Of a DNA stretch of 64,000 nucleotides, positions 35,757 through 44,793 are shown in pieces (the first letter of the stretch is position 1; each line of letters opens with the position of its first letter). A model generated the notes under the pieces. That model ran no database searches. It worked only from the letters and a program-made list of their open reading frames with translations, and was not told the origin of the DNA. Made by a program: the position numbers and the translations under genes. Source of the stretch: RPQJ01 sp046347155 (GTDB lineage: Bacteria > Pseudomonadota > Gammaproteobacteria > Steroidobacterales > Steroidobacteraceae); assembly GCA_046347155.1 (NCBI GenBank), contig JAXMGT010000001.1, positions 1,798,001-1,862,000 of the forward strand, read 5' to 3'.

Positions 35757-36743
35757 ATGCGCGCGTACTCGAAGAAGGACGTGGACAAGAAGGCACTCAA
35801 GGGCGCCCGGATCGCCGTCGTCGGCTATGGCAGCCAGGGTCGCGCGCACGCGTTGAACCTCAAGGACTCGGGCTATGACGTCGTGATCGGCGTGCGCAAG
35901 GGCGACAGCTGGAAACAGGCGAAGAAGGACGGCCTCTCGGTCGCCGTGCCGGCCGACGCCGTCAAGGGCGCCGACCTCGTGGCCCTGCTCACCCCGGACA
36001 CCACGCAGGCCGAGAACTACAGGGAGATCCTGCCGAACCTGCGCAAGGGCGCAACGCTGCTGTTCGCGCACGGGTTCAACGTGCACTTCAAGCAGATCAA
36101 GCCGCGCAAGGACCTCGACGTCGTGCTGATCGCGCCGAAGGGCCCGGGCGGCCTCGTCCGCCGCCAGTACCAGGAAGGCCGCGGCGTGCCCTGCCTGATC
36201 GCGATCGCGCAGGACGCCTCGGGCCAGGCCAAGGCCAAGGCGCTCGCCTACGCCGACGGCATCGGCGGCACCCGCGCCGGCGTGCTCGAGACCACGTTCA
36301 AGGAGGAGACCGAGACGGACCTCTTTGGCGAGCAGGCCGTGCTCTGCGGTGGCGCGACCGAACTCGTCCTCAAGGGCTACGAGACGCTGGTCGAGGCCGG
36401 CTACCAGCCCGAAGTCGCCTACTACGAGTGCCTGCACGAACTGAAGCTGATCGTCGACCTGCTGCACGAGGGCGGCCTCGCGAAAATGCACAAGTACATC
36501 TCCCACACCGCCAAGTGGGGCGACCTGACGCGCGGCCCCCGGGTCGTGAACAAGGACACCAAGAAGGAGATGAAGAAGATACTGAAGGAGATCCAGGACG
36601 GCTCGTTCGCGCGCATCTGGATCCGCGAGAACAAGACCGGCCGGCGCAAGTACGACGCACTGATGAAGAAGGACCTCGCCCACCCGATCGAGAAGGTCGG
36701 GCGCGAACTGCGCGGCCGGATGCCCTGGCTGAACGCCGGCTGA
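35757..36743 (+). CDS. ilvC: Ketol-acid reductoisomerase, class I
   Basis: Second step of branched-chain amino acid synthesis, using NAD(P)H and Mg2+. At 328 residues it is the short class I form. The dinucleotide site is VVGYGSQGRAHALNL (21-35); the loop that reads the 2'-phosphate of NADPH is GVRKGDSWKQA, with Asp50 in a place often taken by Ser. The metal-site region includes LAPKGPGGLVR-type and ETDLFGEQAVLCGG sequences. GGAG lies 9 bases before the ATG, just after the attenuator. It is the first structural gene of ilvC-leuA-leuC-leuD-leuB. Confidence 0.96.
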   Translation: MRAYSKKDVDKKALKGARIAVVGYGSQGRAHALNLKDSGYDVVIGVRKGDSWKQAKKDGLSVAVPADAVKGADLVALLTPDTTQAENYREILPNLRKGATLLFAHGFNVHFKQIKPRKDLDVVLIAPKGPGGLVRRQYQEGRGVPCLIAIAQDASGQAKAKALAYADGIGGTRAGVLETTFKEETETDLFGEQAVLCGGATELVLKGYETLVEAGYQPEVAYYECLHELKLIVDLLHEGGLAKMHKYISHTAKWGDLTRGPRVVNKDTKKEMKKILKEIQDGSFARIWIRENKTGRRKYDALMKKDLAHPIEKVGRELRGRMPWLNAG

Positions 36744-36791
36744 CCCCACCAACGCGATCGTCGAGCCCGCCCACACCCTACGGTGACCGAC

Positions 36792-38390
36792 ATGTCCACA
36801 TCGAGCCCCGCCCGCGACCCGAACCGCGTGTTGATCTTCGACACCACGCTGCGTGACGGCGAGCAGTCCCCCGGCTGCAGCATGACGCAGCCGGAGAAGC
36901 TGCGCGTCGCGCGGGCGCTGGCGGAACTCGGCGTGGACGTGATCGAGGCCGGGTTCCCGGCCGCCTCGCGCGGCGACTGGGAGGCCGTGCACGAGATCGC
37001 CCGCGAGGTGCGCGGCCCGATCATCGCCGGGCTGGCCCGCTGCAACCGCGAGGACATCGACAAGGTCTGGAGCGCGATCAAGGTCGCCGAACGGCCGCGG
37101 ATCCACGTCTTCCTGGCCACGAGCGCGATCCACCGCGAGCACAAGCTCAACATGGCCAAGGAGCAGATCATCCACACGGCCGTCGAGGGCGTGCGCTACG
37201 CCCGCAGTCTCTGCGAGGACATCGAGTTCTCGCCGGAGGACGCCTCGCGCACCGAACTCGACTTCCTGCGCGAGGTGGTCGAGGCGGTGATCGAGGCCGG
37301 CGCGACGACGATCAACGTGCCGGACACGGTCGGCTACACGGTGCCCGAGGAGTTCCACGAGGTCTTCAGCCACCTGAAGAAGAACGTGAAGGGCGCCGAC
37401 CGGGTCACCTTCAGCGTCCACTGCCACAACGATCTCGGGATGGCCGTCGCGAACAGCCTCGCGGCCGTGCGGGCCGGGGCACGCCAGGTCGAGTGCACCG
37501 TGAACGGGATCGGCGAGCGGGCCGGAAACGCCTCGCTCGAGGAACTCGTCATGGCGATGAAGACCCGCGAGGGCCTGCTCGGCTTCCACACCGGCATCGA
37601 CACGAAGCGGCTGTTCCCGACCAGCCGGCTGCTCGCGAGCATCACCGGCATGACGATCCCGCGCAACAAGGCGGTCGTCGGCGAGAACGCGTTCGCGCAC
37701 GAGTCCGGCATCCACCAGCACGGGATGCTGAAGCACCACTCGACCTACGAGATCATGCGCCCCGAGGACGTCGGTCTCTCCCGCTCGCACCTGGTGCTCG
37801 GGAAGCACAGTGGACGCGCCGCGCTGCGCGACCGGATCAAGGAACTCGGCTTCGAGCTCTCCGACGCCGAGCTCGCGCGCGTCTTCGAGGACTTCAAGTC
37901 GCTCGCGGACAAGAAGAAGGAACTGTTCGACGGCGACATCGAGGCGCTGGTGCTCAAGGCCGAGTTCGGCCAGAGCGGACCGTGGCACCTCGAGAGCCTG
38001 CACGCGGTGAGCGACACCGGCGGCACGGCCAGCGCGCGCGTCGGCCTCCGGCACGGCGACGGCCGGATCGTGTCGCAGGACGCGCACGGCGACGGCCCGG
38101 TCGACGCCGCGTTCAAGGCGATCGAGACCGCGACGGGCGTCATCGTCACGCTACGCAAGTTCGAGGTGCGCAGCGTCTCGATGGGCGAGGACGCCCAGGG
38201 CGAGGCGGTCGTGACCGTCGAGCACAACGGCCGCTCGTACCGAGGCTCGAGCGTGACGACCGACATCGTCGAGTCCGGTGTCCGCGCGTTCCTCGAGGTC
38301 GTGAACCGCATCGAATCGATGCGCGCGACCGCCGCCGCCCGAGCCGACCGGCGACAGCTCGAGGCGGTCGAAACCTCGCACTCCCTCTGA
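36792..38390 (+). CDS. leuA: 2-isopropylmalate synthase
   Basis: First committed step of leucine synthesis: acetyl-CoA plus 2-ketoisovalerate. The 532-residue protein has the catalytic FDTTLRDGEQSPG near the N-terminus, the metal-binding HCHNDLGMAVANS, the hinge region HESGIHQHGMLKH, and a C-terminal regulatory domain of about 120 residues where leucine normally binds for feedback inhibition. The ATG at 36792 has GGTGA 7 bases upstream; a GTG nine bases earlier lacks one. It follows ilvC by about 48 bp. Confidence 0.96.
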   Translation: MSTSSPARDPNRVLIFDTTLRDGEQSPGCSMTQPEKLRVARALAELGVDVIEAGFPAASRGDWEAVHEIAREVRGPIIAGLARCNREDIDKVWSAIKVAERPRIHVFLATSAIHREHKLNMAKEQIIHTAVEGVRYARSLCEDIEFSPEDASRTELDFLREVVEAVIEAGATTINVPDTVGYTVPEEFHEVFSHLKKNVKGADRVTFSVHCHNDLGMAVANSLAAVRAGARQVECTVNGIGERAGNASLEELVMAMKTREGLLGFHTGIDTKRLFPTSRLLASITGMTIPRNKAVVGENAFAHESGIHQHGMLKHHSTYEIMRPEDVGLSRSHLVLGKHSGRAALRDRIKELGFELSDAELARVFEDFKSLADKKKELFDGDIEALVLKAEFGQSGPWHLESLHAVSDTGGTASARVGLRHGDGRIVSQDAHGDGPVDAAFKAIETATGVIVTLRKFEVRSVSMGEDAQGEAVVTVEHNGRSYRGSSVTTDIVESGVRAFLEVVNRIESMRATAAARADRRQLEAVETSHSL

Positions 38391-38406
38391 CCCCACGGGA
38401 CCCGCG

Positions 38407-39810
38407 ATGACCCCAAAGACGCTGTTCGAGAAGATCTGGGAACGGCACGAAGTCGTGCCGGAAACCGCCGACACGCCGGCGATCCTCTACGTCGACCTGC
38501 ACCTGACGCACGAGGTGACCTCGCCGCAGGCGTTCTCCGTGCTGCGGGAGCGCGGCCTCCCGGTGCGCCGCAAGGACCGCACGCTCGTGACGATGGACCA
38601 CTCGACCCCGACGCTCACGGCCCAGGTGTTCGGCGGCCAGCCGATCGCGCTCGAGTCGGCCGCGAAGCAGGTCCACCAGCTCGAGAAGAACTGCGCCGAG
38701 TTCGGCCTCGAGCTGATCGGCCTCAGGGACCCGCGTCGCGGCATCGTCCACATCATCGGGCCCGAACTCGGCGCCACCCAGCCTGGAAAGACGATCGTCT
38801 GCGGCGACAGCCACACGAGCACCCACGGCGCGTTCGGTGCCCTCGCCTTCGGCATCGGGACGACGGAAGTGGGCTATGTGCTCGCGACGCAGTGCCTGCT
38901 GCAGCGCAAGCCGAAGACGCTCGCGATCGAGGTCGGCGGGCGGCTGCCCGCCGGCGTCACGGCGAAGGACCTGGTGCTCGCGATCATCGGGCGGATCGGC
39001 GTGAACGGCGGCACCGGCCACGTGATCGAGTACCGCGGCGCCGCGATCGAGGCGCTGTCGATGGACGAGCGGATGACCGTCTGCAACATGTCCATCGAGG
39101 CCGGCGCCCGCGCCGGCATGGTTGCGCCGGACGCGACGACGTACGCCTACCTCGAAGGCCGCCCGTACGCGCCGCAGGGCGCCGACTGGGAGCGCGCGCT
39201 CGCCGACTGGCAGGGGCTCCGGACCGACCCGGGTGCCCGCTACGACCGGGTGGTCGAGTTCGACGCATCCCGTCTCGAACCGATGATCACCTACGGCACG
39301 AACCCGGGCATGGTGGCGCCGGTCGGCGGCCGCGTGCCGGACCCCGCGGGCGACCCGGTCCACGCGCGCGCGCTCGAGTACATGGGCCTCGCGGCGGGCG
39401 AACCGCTCGGCGGCCGCCCGGTGCAGGTCGTGTTCATCGGCAGTTGCACGAATGCGCGGCTGTCGGACCTCGAACTCGCGGCCCGGGTGTTCAAGGGGCG
39501 CAAGGTGGCACCGGGCGTGCGTGCGCTCGTCGTGCCCGGCTCGCAGGGGATCAAGCGCGAGGCCGAGGCGCTCGGCCTCGCGAAGATATTCACGGACGCC
39601 GGTGCCGAATGGCGCGAGTCCGGCTGCTCGATGTGCCTCGGCATGAACGGGGACACGGTGGACCCGGGCCACTACTGCGTCAGCACCAGCAACCGCAATT
39701 TCGAGGGCCGCCAGGGCCTCGGTGCACGCACGCTCCTCGCGAGCCCCGCCACGGCCGCCGCCGCGGCCGTCACCGGCCGCGTCACCGACCCGCGCGAGTT
39801 CATACACTGA
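38407..39810 (+). CDS. leuC: 3-isopropylmalate dehydratase large subunit
   Basis: Aconitase-family subunit that, with LeuD, isomerises 2- to 3-isopropylmalate. The 467-residue protein has the 4Fe-4S cysteines in FIGSCTNARLSDL and SGCSMCLGMNGD, plus the substrate-binding GDSHTSTHGAFG and STSNRNFEGRQG. It follows leuA by 16 bp and is followed by leuD after 8 bp, in the operon order A-C-D-B. Confidence 0.97.
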   Translation: MTPKTLFEKIWERHEVVPETADTPAILYVDLHLTHEVTSPQAFSVLRERGLPVRRKDRTLVTMDHSTPTLTAQVFGGQPIALESAAKQVHQLEKNCAEFGLELIGLRDPRRGIVHIIGPELGATQPGKTIVCGDSHTSTHGAFGALAFGIGTTEVGYVLATQCLLQRKPKTLAIEVGGRLPAGVTAKDLVLAIIGRIGVNGGTGHVIEYRGAAIEALSMDERMTVCNMSIEAGARAGMVAPDATTYAYLEGRPYAPQGADWERALADWQGLRTDPGARYDRVVEFDASRLEPMITYGTNPGMVAPVGGRVPDPAGDPVHARALEYMGLAAGEPLGGRPVQVVFIGSCTNARLSDLELAARVFKGRKVAPGVRALVVPGSQGIKREAEALGLAKIFTDAGAEWRESGCSMCLGMNGDTVDPGHYCVSTSNRNFEGRQGLGARTLLASPATAAAAAVTGRVTDPREFIH

Positions 39811-39818
39811 GGCCCCGC

Positions 39819-40394
39819 ATGGAACCGATCACCGTCATTCGTTCGCGCACGGTCGTGATGCCGTCGTCGAACATCGACACCGACCAGATCATCCCGGCCC
39901 GCTACCTGACGACCACGACCCGCGAGGGGCTGGGCGAGGCCTTGTTCGCGGACCTGCGGAGGGACCCCGCGGGCCGGGTGAAGCCCGACTTCGTGCTGAA
40001 CAAGCCCGAATCCGCGGGCTGCCGGGTGCTCGTCGCCGGCCGCAACATCGGCTGCGGTTCCTCTCGCGAGCACGCGCCGTGGGCACTGCTCGACTACGGC
40101 TTCCGCGCGGTCGTCAGCACCGAGATTGCCGACATCTTCAAGAACAACAGCCTGAAGAACGGGCTGCTGCCGGTCGTCGTGGACGAGGCGACCCACGGCT
40201 GGCTCGTTGCCCATCCGGGCACGGAAGTCGAGATCGACCTGCCCGCCTCCACGCTTCGGCTGCCGGACGGACGCTCGGTCACGTTTCCGATCGAGCCGTT
40301 CGCGAAGTACTGCCTGATGAACGGCGTCGACGAACTCGGTTACCTGCTCTCGAAGCTCGGCGCAATCGAGGCCTGGGAGGCCCGTCGGGCATGA
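39819..40394 (+). CDS. leuD: 3-isopropylmalate dehydratase small subunit
   Basis: Swivel-domain partner of LeuC. The 191-residue protein begins with PITVIRSRTVVMPSSNIDTD and has the diagnostic AGRNIGCGSSREHAPWAL and EIADIFKNNSLKNGLLPV. Its length is slightly below the usual 200. The stop overlaps the leuB start by four bases (ATGA), so the two are translationally coupled. Confidence 0.96.
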   Translation: MEPITVIRSRTVVMPSSNIDTDQIIPARYLTTTTREGLGEALFADLRRDPAGRVKPDFVLNKPESAGCRVLVAGRNIGCGSSREHAPWALLDYGFRAVVSTEIADIFKNNSLKNGLLPVVVDEATHGWLVAHPGTEVEIDLPASTLRLPDGRSVTFPIEPFAKYCLMNGVDELGYLLSKLGAIEAWEARRA

Positions 40395-41449
40395 AGGCAC
40401 GGATCGCGGTGCTCGGCGGCGACGGCATCGGCCCCGAGGTGACCGGTGCCGCCGTGCGGGTGCTCGAGGCAATCGCCCGGCGCGGTGGCCACGGGTTCGA
40501 GTTCGTCGAGGCGCTGATCGGCGGTACCGCGATCGACGCGAGCGGCTCCCCGCTGCCGCCCCGCACGATCGACGCCTGCCGCAGCTGCGACGCCGTGCTG
40601 CTCGGTGCGGTCGGCGGCCCGAAGTGGTCGGACCCCGCGGCCCGGGTCCGGCCCGAGCAGGGACTGCTCGAGCTCCGTCGGACCCTCGGCGTGTACGCGA
40701 ACCTGCGGCCGGTCCGCACGATCGAGGCACTGCAGGACGCCTCGCCGCTGCGGCCCGAGGTGATCCGCGGCACGGACATCATGGTCGTGCGCGAGCTCAC
40801 CGGCGGGATCTACTTTGGCCGCAAGAGCCGGACGGCGAGCGAAGCCGAGGACCTCTGCTCCTACTCCGCGACCGAGATCGAGCGGGTGACGCGGATCGCC
40901 GGGCGCCTCGCCCGCGCACGCCGCGGCCGGATCATCTCGGTGGACAAGGCCAACGTGCTCGAGACCTCGCGTCTGTGGCGCACCGTCGTCGAGCGGGTGC
41001 TGGCCGCCGAGTTCCCGGGCGTCGCGCTCGAGCACATGCTGGTCGATGCCGCCGCAATGCACCTGCTGCGCAAGCCCGCCTCGTTCGACGTGCTGCTGAC
41101 CGAGAACATGTTCGGCGACATCCTGACGGACGAGGCTTCGATGCTCGCCGGTTCACTCGGACTGCTGCCGTCGGCGTCGCTCGGCGACGGGACCGTCGGC
41201 CTCTACGAGCCGATCCACGGGTCGGCCCCGGACATCGCCGGGCGGGGCATCGCGAATCCGATCGGCACGATCCTGAGCGCCGCGATGCTGCTCCGGCACT
41301 CGCTCGGGCTGGAGGCGGAGGCCGCGGCCGTCGAGGCGGCCGTCGAATCCGCGCTGCGGGCCGGCCTTCGGACGGCCGACATCGCCGCGCCGGGTCAGGC
41401 CGCCGTCGGCAGCGGACCGGCAACCGAGGCCGTGATCCGGGCCCTCTGA
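40391..41449 (+). CDS. leuB: 3-isopropylmalate dehydrogenase
   Basis: NAD-dependent oxidative decarboxylation of 3-isopropylmalate, the third leucine-specific step. The 352-residue protein has AVLGGDGIGPEV at the N-terminus, the substrate arginines in LRRTLGVYANLRPVR, the metal-binding Asp residues in TENMFGDILTDEASMLAGSLG, and the NAD loop EPIHGSAPDIAGRGIANPIG. It is the last gene of the operon; the next minus-strand gene ends 336 bp away. Confidence 0.97.
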   Translation: MKARIAVLGGDGIGPEVTGAAVRVLEAIARRGGHGFEFVEALIGGTAIDASGSPLPPRTIDACRSCDAVLLGAVGGPKWSDPAARVRPEQGLLELRRTLGVYANLRPVRTIEALQDASPLRPEVIRGTDIMVVRELTGGIYFGRKSRTASEAEDLCSYSATEIERVTRIAGRLARARRGRIISVDKANVLETSRLWRTVVERVLAAEFPGVALEHMLVDAAAMHLLRKPASFDVLLTENMFGDILTDEASMLAGSLGLLPSASLGDGTVGLYEPIHGSAPDIAGRGIANPIGTILSAAMLLRHSLGLEAEAAAVEAAVESALRAGLRTADIAAPGQAAVGSGPATEAVIRAL

Positions 41450-41606
41450 AGCGCCCGATTTGACCCGGGACTGACCTCAATAAAAACAAGACATTACGAG
41501 ATAATCAAGACAGATTGGATAAAGCTGAGGCCCCGGGCCACCACCGGGCCCGCCCGTCCCGGAAAAGCCTGTGCAAGCGGCGGAAAAGCGGCGCTATACT
41601 GCGCGT

Positions 41607-41752
41607 CCGCTCGCAGGACCGGCGCCCACGGCACCCCTCCCCGAGCGCGACACCGAACGAACAGGACTTGAGTCGGGTTAGTCACTGCCTCACGGAACGA
41701 GGCACTCGAGTCCTTCTTCGCAAGGCCGGCTTAATCGCCGGCCTTTCTTTTT
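41607..41752 (+). ncRNA. Candidate small non-coding RNA downstream of leuB
   Basis: A TATACT -10 element at 41595-41600 would start transcription near 41607, and a strong terminator ends it at 41752, giving about 146 nt. In between is an 11-bp helix (41663-41673 with 41704-41714, one G-U pair) enclosing a 5-bp hairpin (41687-41691 with 41699-41703) whose seven-base loop is ACGGAAC, with a 13-base bulge on the 5' side. Three GGA triplets occur, one in that loop, as in CsrA/RsmA-binding RNAs. The -35 is poor, and the element could instead be the processed 3' end of the leu transcript. Confidence 0.5.
41722..41752 (+). terminator. Rho-independent terminator
   Basis: A perfect 9-bp stem (41722-41730 with 41737-41745), 6-base loop and T-rich tail to 41752 on the plus strand. 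It ends the candidate small RNA, the leu operon, or both. The opposite strand lacks a T run, so it was not built for the minus-strand acylase gene. Confidence 0.88.
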
Positions 41753-41785
41753 GCACGGTCGCCCGGGGTCACCGCCCTCCACCGC

Positions 41786-42862
41786 TCACTTCAGCAGCGG
41801 CGTGCTGGTGGTGGCCTTGCCGTTCAGGTCGAAACCCTTGAAGTCGACGGTCAGCACGCCCGGATTCTCGAATGACCGGATGCTGTACGTCCGGTTCTTG
41901 AGGTCGGCGACGACCGTCCATTCGGTGAATTCGTAGGCGTTCGCGCCACCGCCGTAGCCACTCGACGCGTCGAGGTAGATCGAGCCGAACGGGATGTCGA
42001 AATTGTTCAGGATGTGCCAGGCCCGGCTGCGCTGCACGTCGGTCGTCGCGTCGGTCGGCGTGTTGAGCACGTAGATCGCCGCCCGGACGAAGCGGTCCGA
42101 ACTCAGCATGCTGCCCGGCAAACCGTGCAATCCATTGCCGGAGCTGGCCGGCGGAAAGACCGTGCCCTTCACCTCCAGCGGCTTCTTGTCCAGGCCGCCG
42201 AGGTTCACGTAGTTGCCGATGTTGGCGAGGTGCCAGGCGAACGCCGGATCGTTCGTCATGACGCCGATCACGTTGTCGGTCATGACCAGGCGCCCCCCGA
42301 GGTACTCGACGACGAGGCTGCCGCCCTGGGCGTCGTGCAGCGTCATCCGCGCCCTGGGCGTGCCACCCCATTCCTTCATCGGCGCGTTGCTCACGTACAT
42401 GCCCGGAAGGGCCTGCCGCACTTCGTCCACGGTCGCGAAATTGCCGAGGACATAGGTGAGCAGCTGCTGGGGCGCGATGCTGTTCGCCTCCTGTCCGGCG
42501 GGCACGTCCTGGTAGTGGGCGGTGTTCGGGGCATTCAGCAGGCCGCCGGCCAGGCCGGCTTCGTTCAGGCCGTCGACGTAGAACGGCAGGCCGAAGACGT
42601 TCGCGCCAACCACCGCGTACTTCGAGTTCCAGTTCTTGCCCTTGCCGGCGGTGCCGTCCGGCCCGATGCCCACGTTCGGATAGCCGCGCGGCATCTTCAT
42701 CACCTGGGAATGCAGCGGGATGCCGAACTCCATCGTGCGGCCGTAGACCCGGCCGCCGTCGTTGCCGTTCAGCACCAGCGACGTGCAGGCGTCGGCCTGT
42801 TGCGAAGCCATGGCCAGGACGGTGGCACAGGCCAGCACCAGCGAGCGTTTCGTGAATCTCAT
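41786..42862 (-). CDS. Choloylglycine hydrolase / penicillin V acylase-family amide hydrolase, exported
   Basis: A 358-residue Ntn-type linear amide C-N hydrolase. A signal peptide (SLVLACATVLAMASQQADA) ends exactly before Cys26 of CTSLVLNGNDGG, so removal of the signal peptide exposes the catalytic N-terminal cysteine. GRTMEF follows at the usual distance with the conserved Arg; the family's Asp is Glu here. Later regions (GLNEAGLAGGLLN, VMTNDPAFAWHL) match the family. Gram-negative members hydrolyse N-acyl homoserine lactones, penicillin V or bile salts, so quorum quenching is possible. It follows the amidohydrolase gene by 27 bp and is probably cotranscribed with it. Confidence 0.88.
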   Translation of the reverse strand: MRFTKRSLVLACATVLAMASQQADACTSLVLNGNDGGRVYGRTMEFGIPLHSQVMKMPRGYPNVGIGPDGTAGKGKNWNSKYAVVGANVFGLPFYVDGLNEAGLAGGLLNAPNTAHYQDVPAGQEANSIAPQQLLTYVLGNFATVDEVRQALPGMYVSNAPMKEWGGTPRARMTLHDAQGGSLVVEYLGGRLVMTDNVIGVMTNDPAFAWHLANIGNYVNLGGLDKKPLEVKGTVFPPASSGNGLHGLPGSMLSSDRFVRAAIYVLNTPTDATTDVQRSRAWHILNNFDIPFGSIYLDASSGYGGGANAYEFTEWTVVADLKNRTYSIRSFENPGVLTVDFKGFDLNGKATTSTPLLK

Positions 42863-42889
42863 GTTCGTGCACTCCACGTGTCGAATACA

Positions 42890-44587
42890 TCAATGACGGT
42901 AAATGACCTGGCCACTCTTGAACGTCCGGACGACCCGGATGTCCTTGATCGCGTCGGGATCGACCTTCAGGGGGTTGCGGTCGAGTTCCACCAGGTCGGC
43001 CAGCATGCCCGGGACGATCATGCCCTTGCGGGTTTCCTCCCGGTACTGATACGCGGCCCGGGTCGTGAAGCACTGGAGCGCCAGGTACGGATCGATGCGC
43101 TCCTGCGGGCCCAGCGTCCTGCCGCTGAAAGTCTTGCGATTGACAGAGGTCCAGATCGAGAACAGCGTATTCGGACCGGACGACGGCGAGTCGTTGTGGA
43201 TCCCGATCCTCACGCCCTCGGCCTGCGCCGTGGCCAGCGGGTTGATGTTCGTCGCCCGCGACTCCCCCAGTATGCCCAGGTAGACGTCCCCGTAGAGCCA
43301 CACGTGATTGGCCAGCACGATGGCCTGGACGTTCATGGCCTTGTATTGCGCGAGCTGATCGTCGCGAACGAACATCGAATGGGAAATGACCGTGCGGCGA
43401 TCCTCCGTGACGCCGGTCTCCTTGATCGCCTTGTCCAGGGCCGCCAGGGTCATGTCGATGCCCCCGTCCCCGTTGCTGTAGCCGAAGTACTGGATGTTCT
43501 TCTCGTACGCGAGCTTCGCGTAGTGATCGATGACGCTCTGCGGGCTGTATGGGAACCCTTGCCAATCCCCGGGCAGCCCCGACGTGTCCGCATATGGCTT
43601 GCTGAAGAAAGCGAGGCGCAACTGCGGTGCGCCGTCGGTCGGCACCATGATTCCCGCCACCTTGAAGCCGCGGTCACCACCGCTGTAGACCCCGAACTTG
43701 TAGTTGGGGTCGGTCTTGAGCAGTTGGTCGACGACGTCGAACGTGGGCAGGGCGATCAGGTCGATGGAAACCACCTTCTGCTCGATGGCTGCACGCATGT
43801 TGTCGATGTCGTCGGTGGTCGCCTCGTAGCTCTGCGCCGTCGTGAATCCATTGGAGGCGTAGATCTGCTGCGCCTTGCGATACGTTTCGAATGTCACGGC
43901 CTGCGGGTACTTGCCGACCACCGTGGCGACCGCACTCAGGTACGGCTGGCCGATCAATTCACCGGTCAGCTCTCCCGTCTTCGGGTCGATCGGAATGAAT
44001 CCCGCCACGGCTTTGGTCGCCCGGGTGATGCCCAGTTTCTTAAGGCCCGCGGAATTGACCATGCCGGTCAGCGTCGAGATGTTCTCGATCAGCAACGGCT
44101 GGGTCGGGAAGGCCGCGTCGAGCTCGGCCAGCGACAGCGCGCCATCGGACAGCATCGCATCCGAATACCCGGTTCCGATGATCCAGCCGTTGAGCGGCTT
44201 CCCTTCCGTGCGCAGCCGGGCGATCAATTGCGCCTTGTTCGCCGGCGGACGATCGGAAAAGTAGGCGACGTTCACGCCCAGCGTGTCCTGCGCCACCAGC
44301 GCGAAGTGCCCCCAGCTGTCGATGAACCCGGGCAACAGCGTGTGACCCTTCAGGTCCTGCATCACGGGGTGAGGTCCCGCCGCGGCCAGTGCCGCCGCCT
44401 TCGGGCCGGCAAAGGCAATCCGGTCGCCCGACACCACGACCGCCTCGACGTAGCTCGGGCTGTCTCCCTGCATCGTCAGGATGTCGCCGTTGAAAAACAC
44501 GGTCGCAGGAGCCGCGAGCGCGTTGATCGGGAAAAGCGCGAACAGGACCGCAAACAGCATTCCCAGGATATTCATGGACGTCCTCAT
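42890..44587 (-). CDS. Exported amidohydrolase-superfamily protein (YtcJ-like) with altered metal ligands
   Basis: A 565-residue protein with a signal peptide (MNILGMLFAVLFALFPINALA region) and the amidohydrolase-3 layout: N-terminal beta-sandwich (FFNGDILTMQGDSPSYVEAV), TIM barrel, and HNDSPSSGPN near the end. The usual DxHxH of the first metal site reads DSWGHF, so the first His is Trp. The usual HxNGD of the barrel reads YSNGD. Activity may therefore differ from normal YtcJ-type enzymes. The ATG at 44587 gives a positively charged signal start; the ATG at 44575 has a better ribosome site (GAGG) and is the alternative. It is followed by the acylase gene. Confidence 0.82.
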   Translation of the reverse strand: MRTSMNILGMLFAVLFALFPINALAAPATVFFNGDILTMQGDSPSYVEAVVVSGDRIAFAGPKAAALAAAGPHPVMQDLKGHTLLPGFIDSWGHFALVAQDTLGVNVAYFSDRPPANKAQLIARLRTEGKPLNGWIIGTGYSDAMLSDGALSLAELDAAFPTQPLLIENISTLTGMVNSAGLKKLGITRATKAVAGFIPIDPKTGELTGELIGQPYLSAVATVVGKYPQAVTFETYRKAQQIYASNGFTTAQSYEATTDDIDNMRAAIEQKVVSIDLIALPTFDVVDQLLKTDPNYKFGVYSGGDRGFKVAGIMVPTDGAPQLRLAFFSKPYADTSGLPGDWQGFPYSPQSVIDHYAKLAYEKNIQYFGYSNGDGGIDMTLAALDKAIKETGVTEDRRTVISHSMFVRDDQLAQYKAMNVQAIVLANHVWLYGDVYLGILGESRATNINPLATAQAEGVRIGIHNDSPSSGPNTLFSIWTSVNRKTFSGRTLGPQERIDPYLALQCFTTRAAYQYREETRKGMIVPGMLADLVELDRNPLKVDPDAIKDIRVVRTFKSGQVIYRH

Positions 44588-44793
44588 GAACCGCAGGGAT
44601 CCGGTCCGGCCTTCGATTCCCTTGGCCCGGCCGCCGGGAAAACAGCAGGCGCAGGTACGCGCATCGGCACGGTCCGCTCCGATGCCCGTGCGCACGAAAT
44701 TGTAGTGGCCGGGAATCGACCGGCCCGCCGATTGCAAACCAGAATGGATGTGATTGCCGGCGCTGACGCCCGGCTACCGGCCCGCGCTCGTGT

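Larger units (their letters stand above)
41450..41785. other. 336-bp intergenic region after leuB
   Basis: No convincing protein-coding frame. It begins with an AT-rich patch (about 41480-41523) that stands out from the GC-rich surroundings, then an imperfect GC hairpin (about 41529-41550) without a T run, then the promoter-like element, structured region and terminator described as a candidate small RNA. The convergent acylase gene ends at 41786. Confidence 0.7.

Noticed and set aside
41529..41550. Terminator right after leuB
   Set aside because: The GC hairpin is imperfect and has no T run; the convincing terminator is at 41722-41752.
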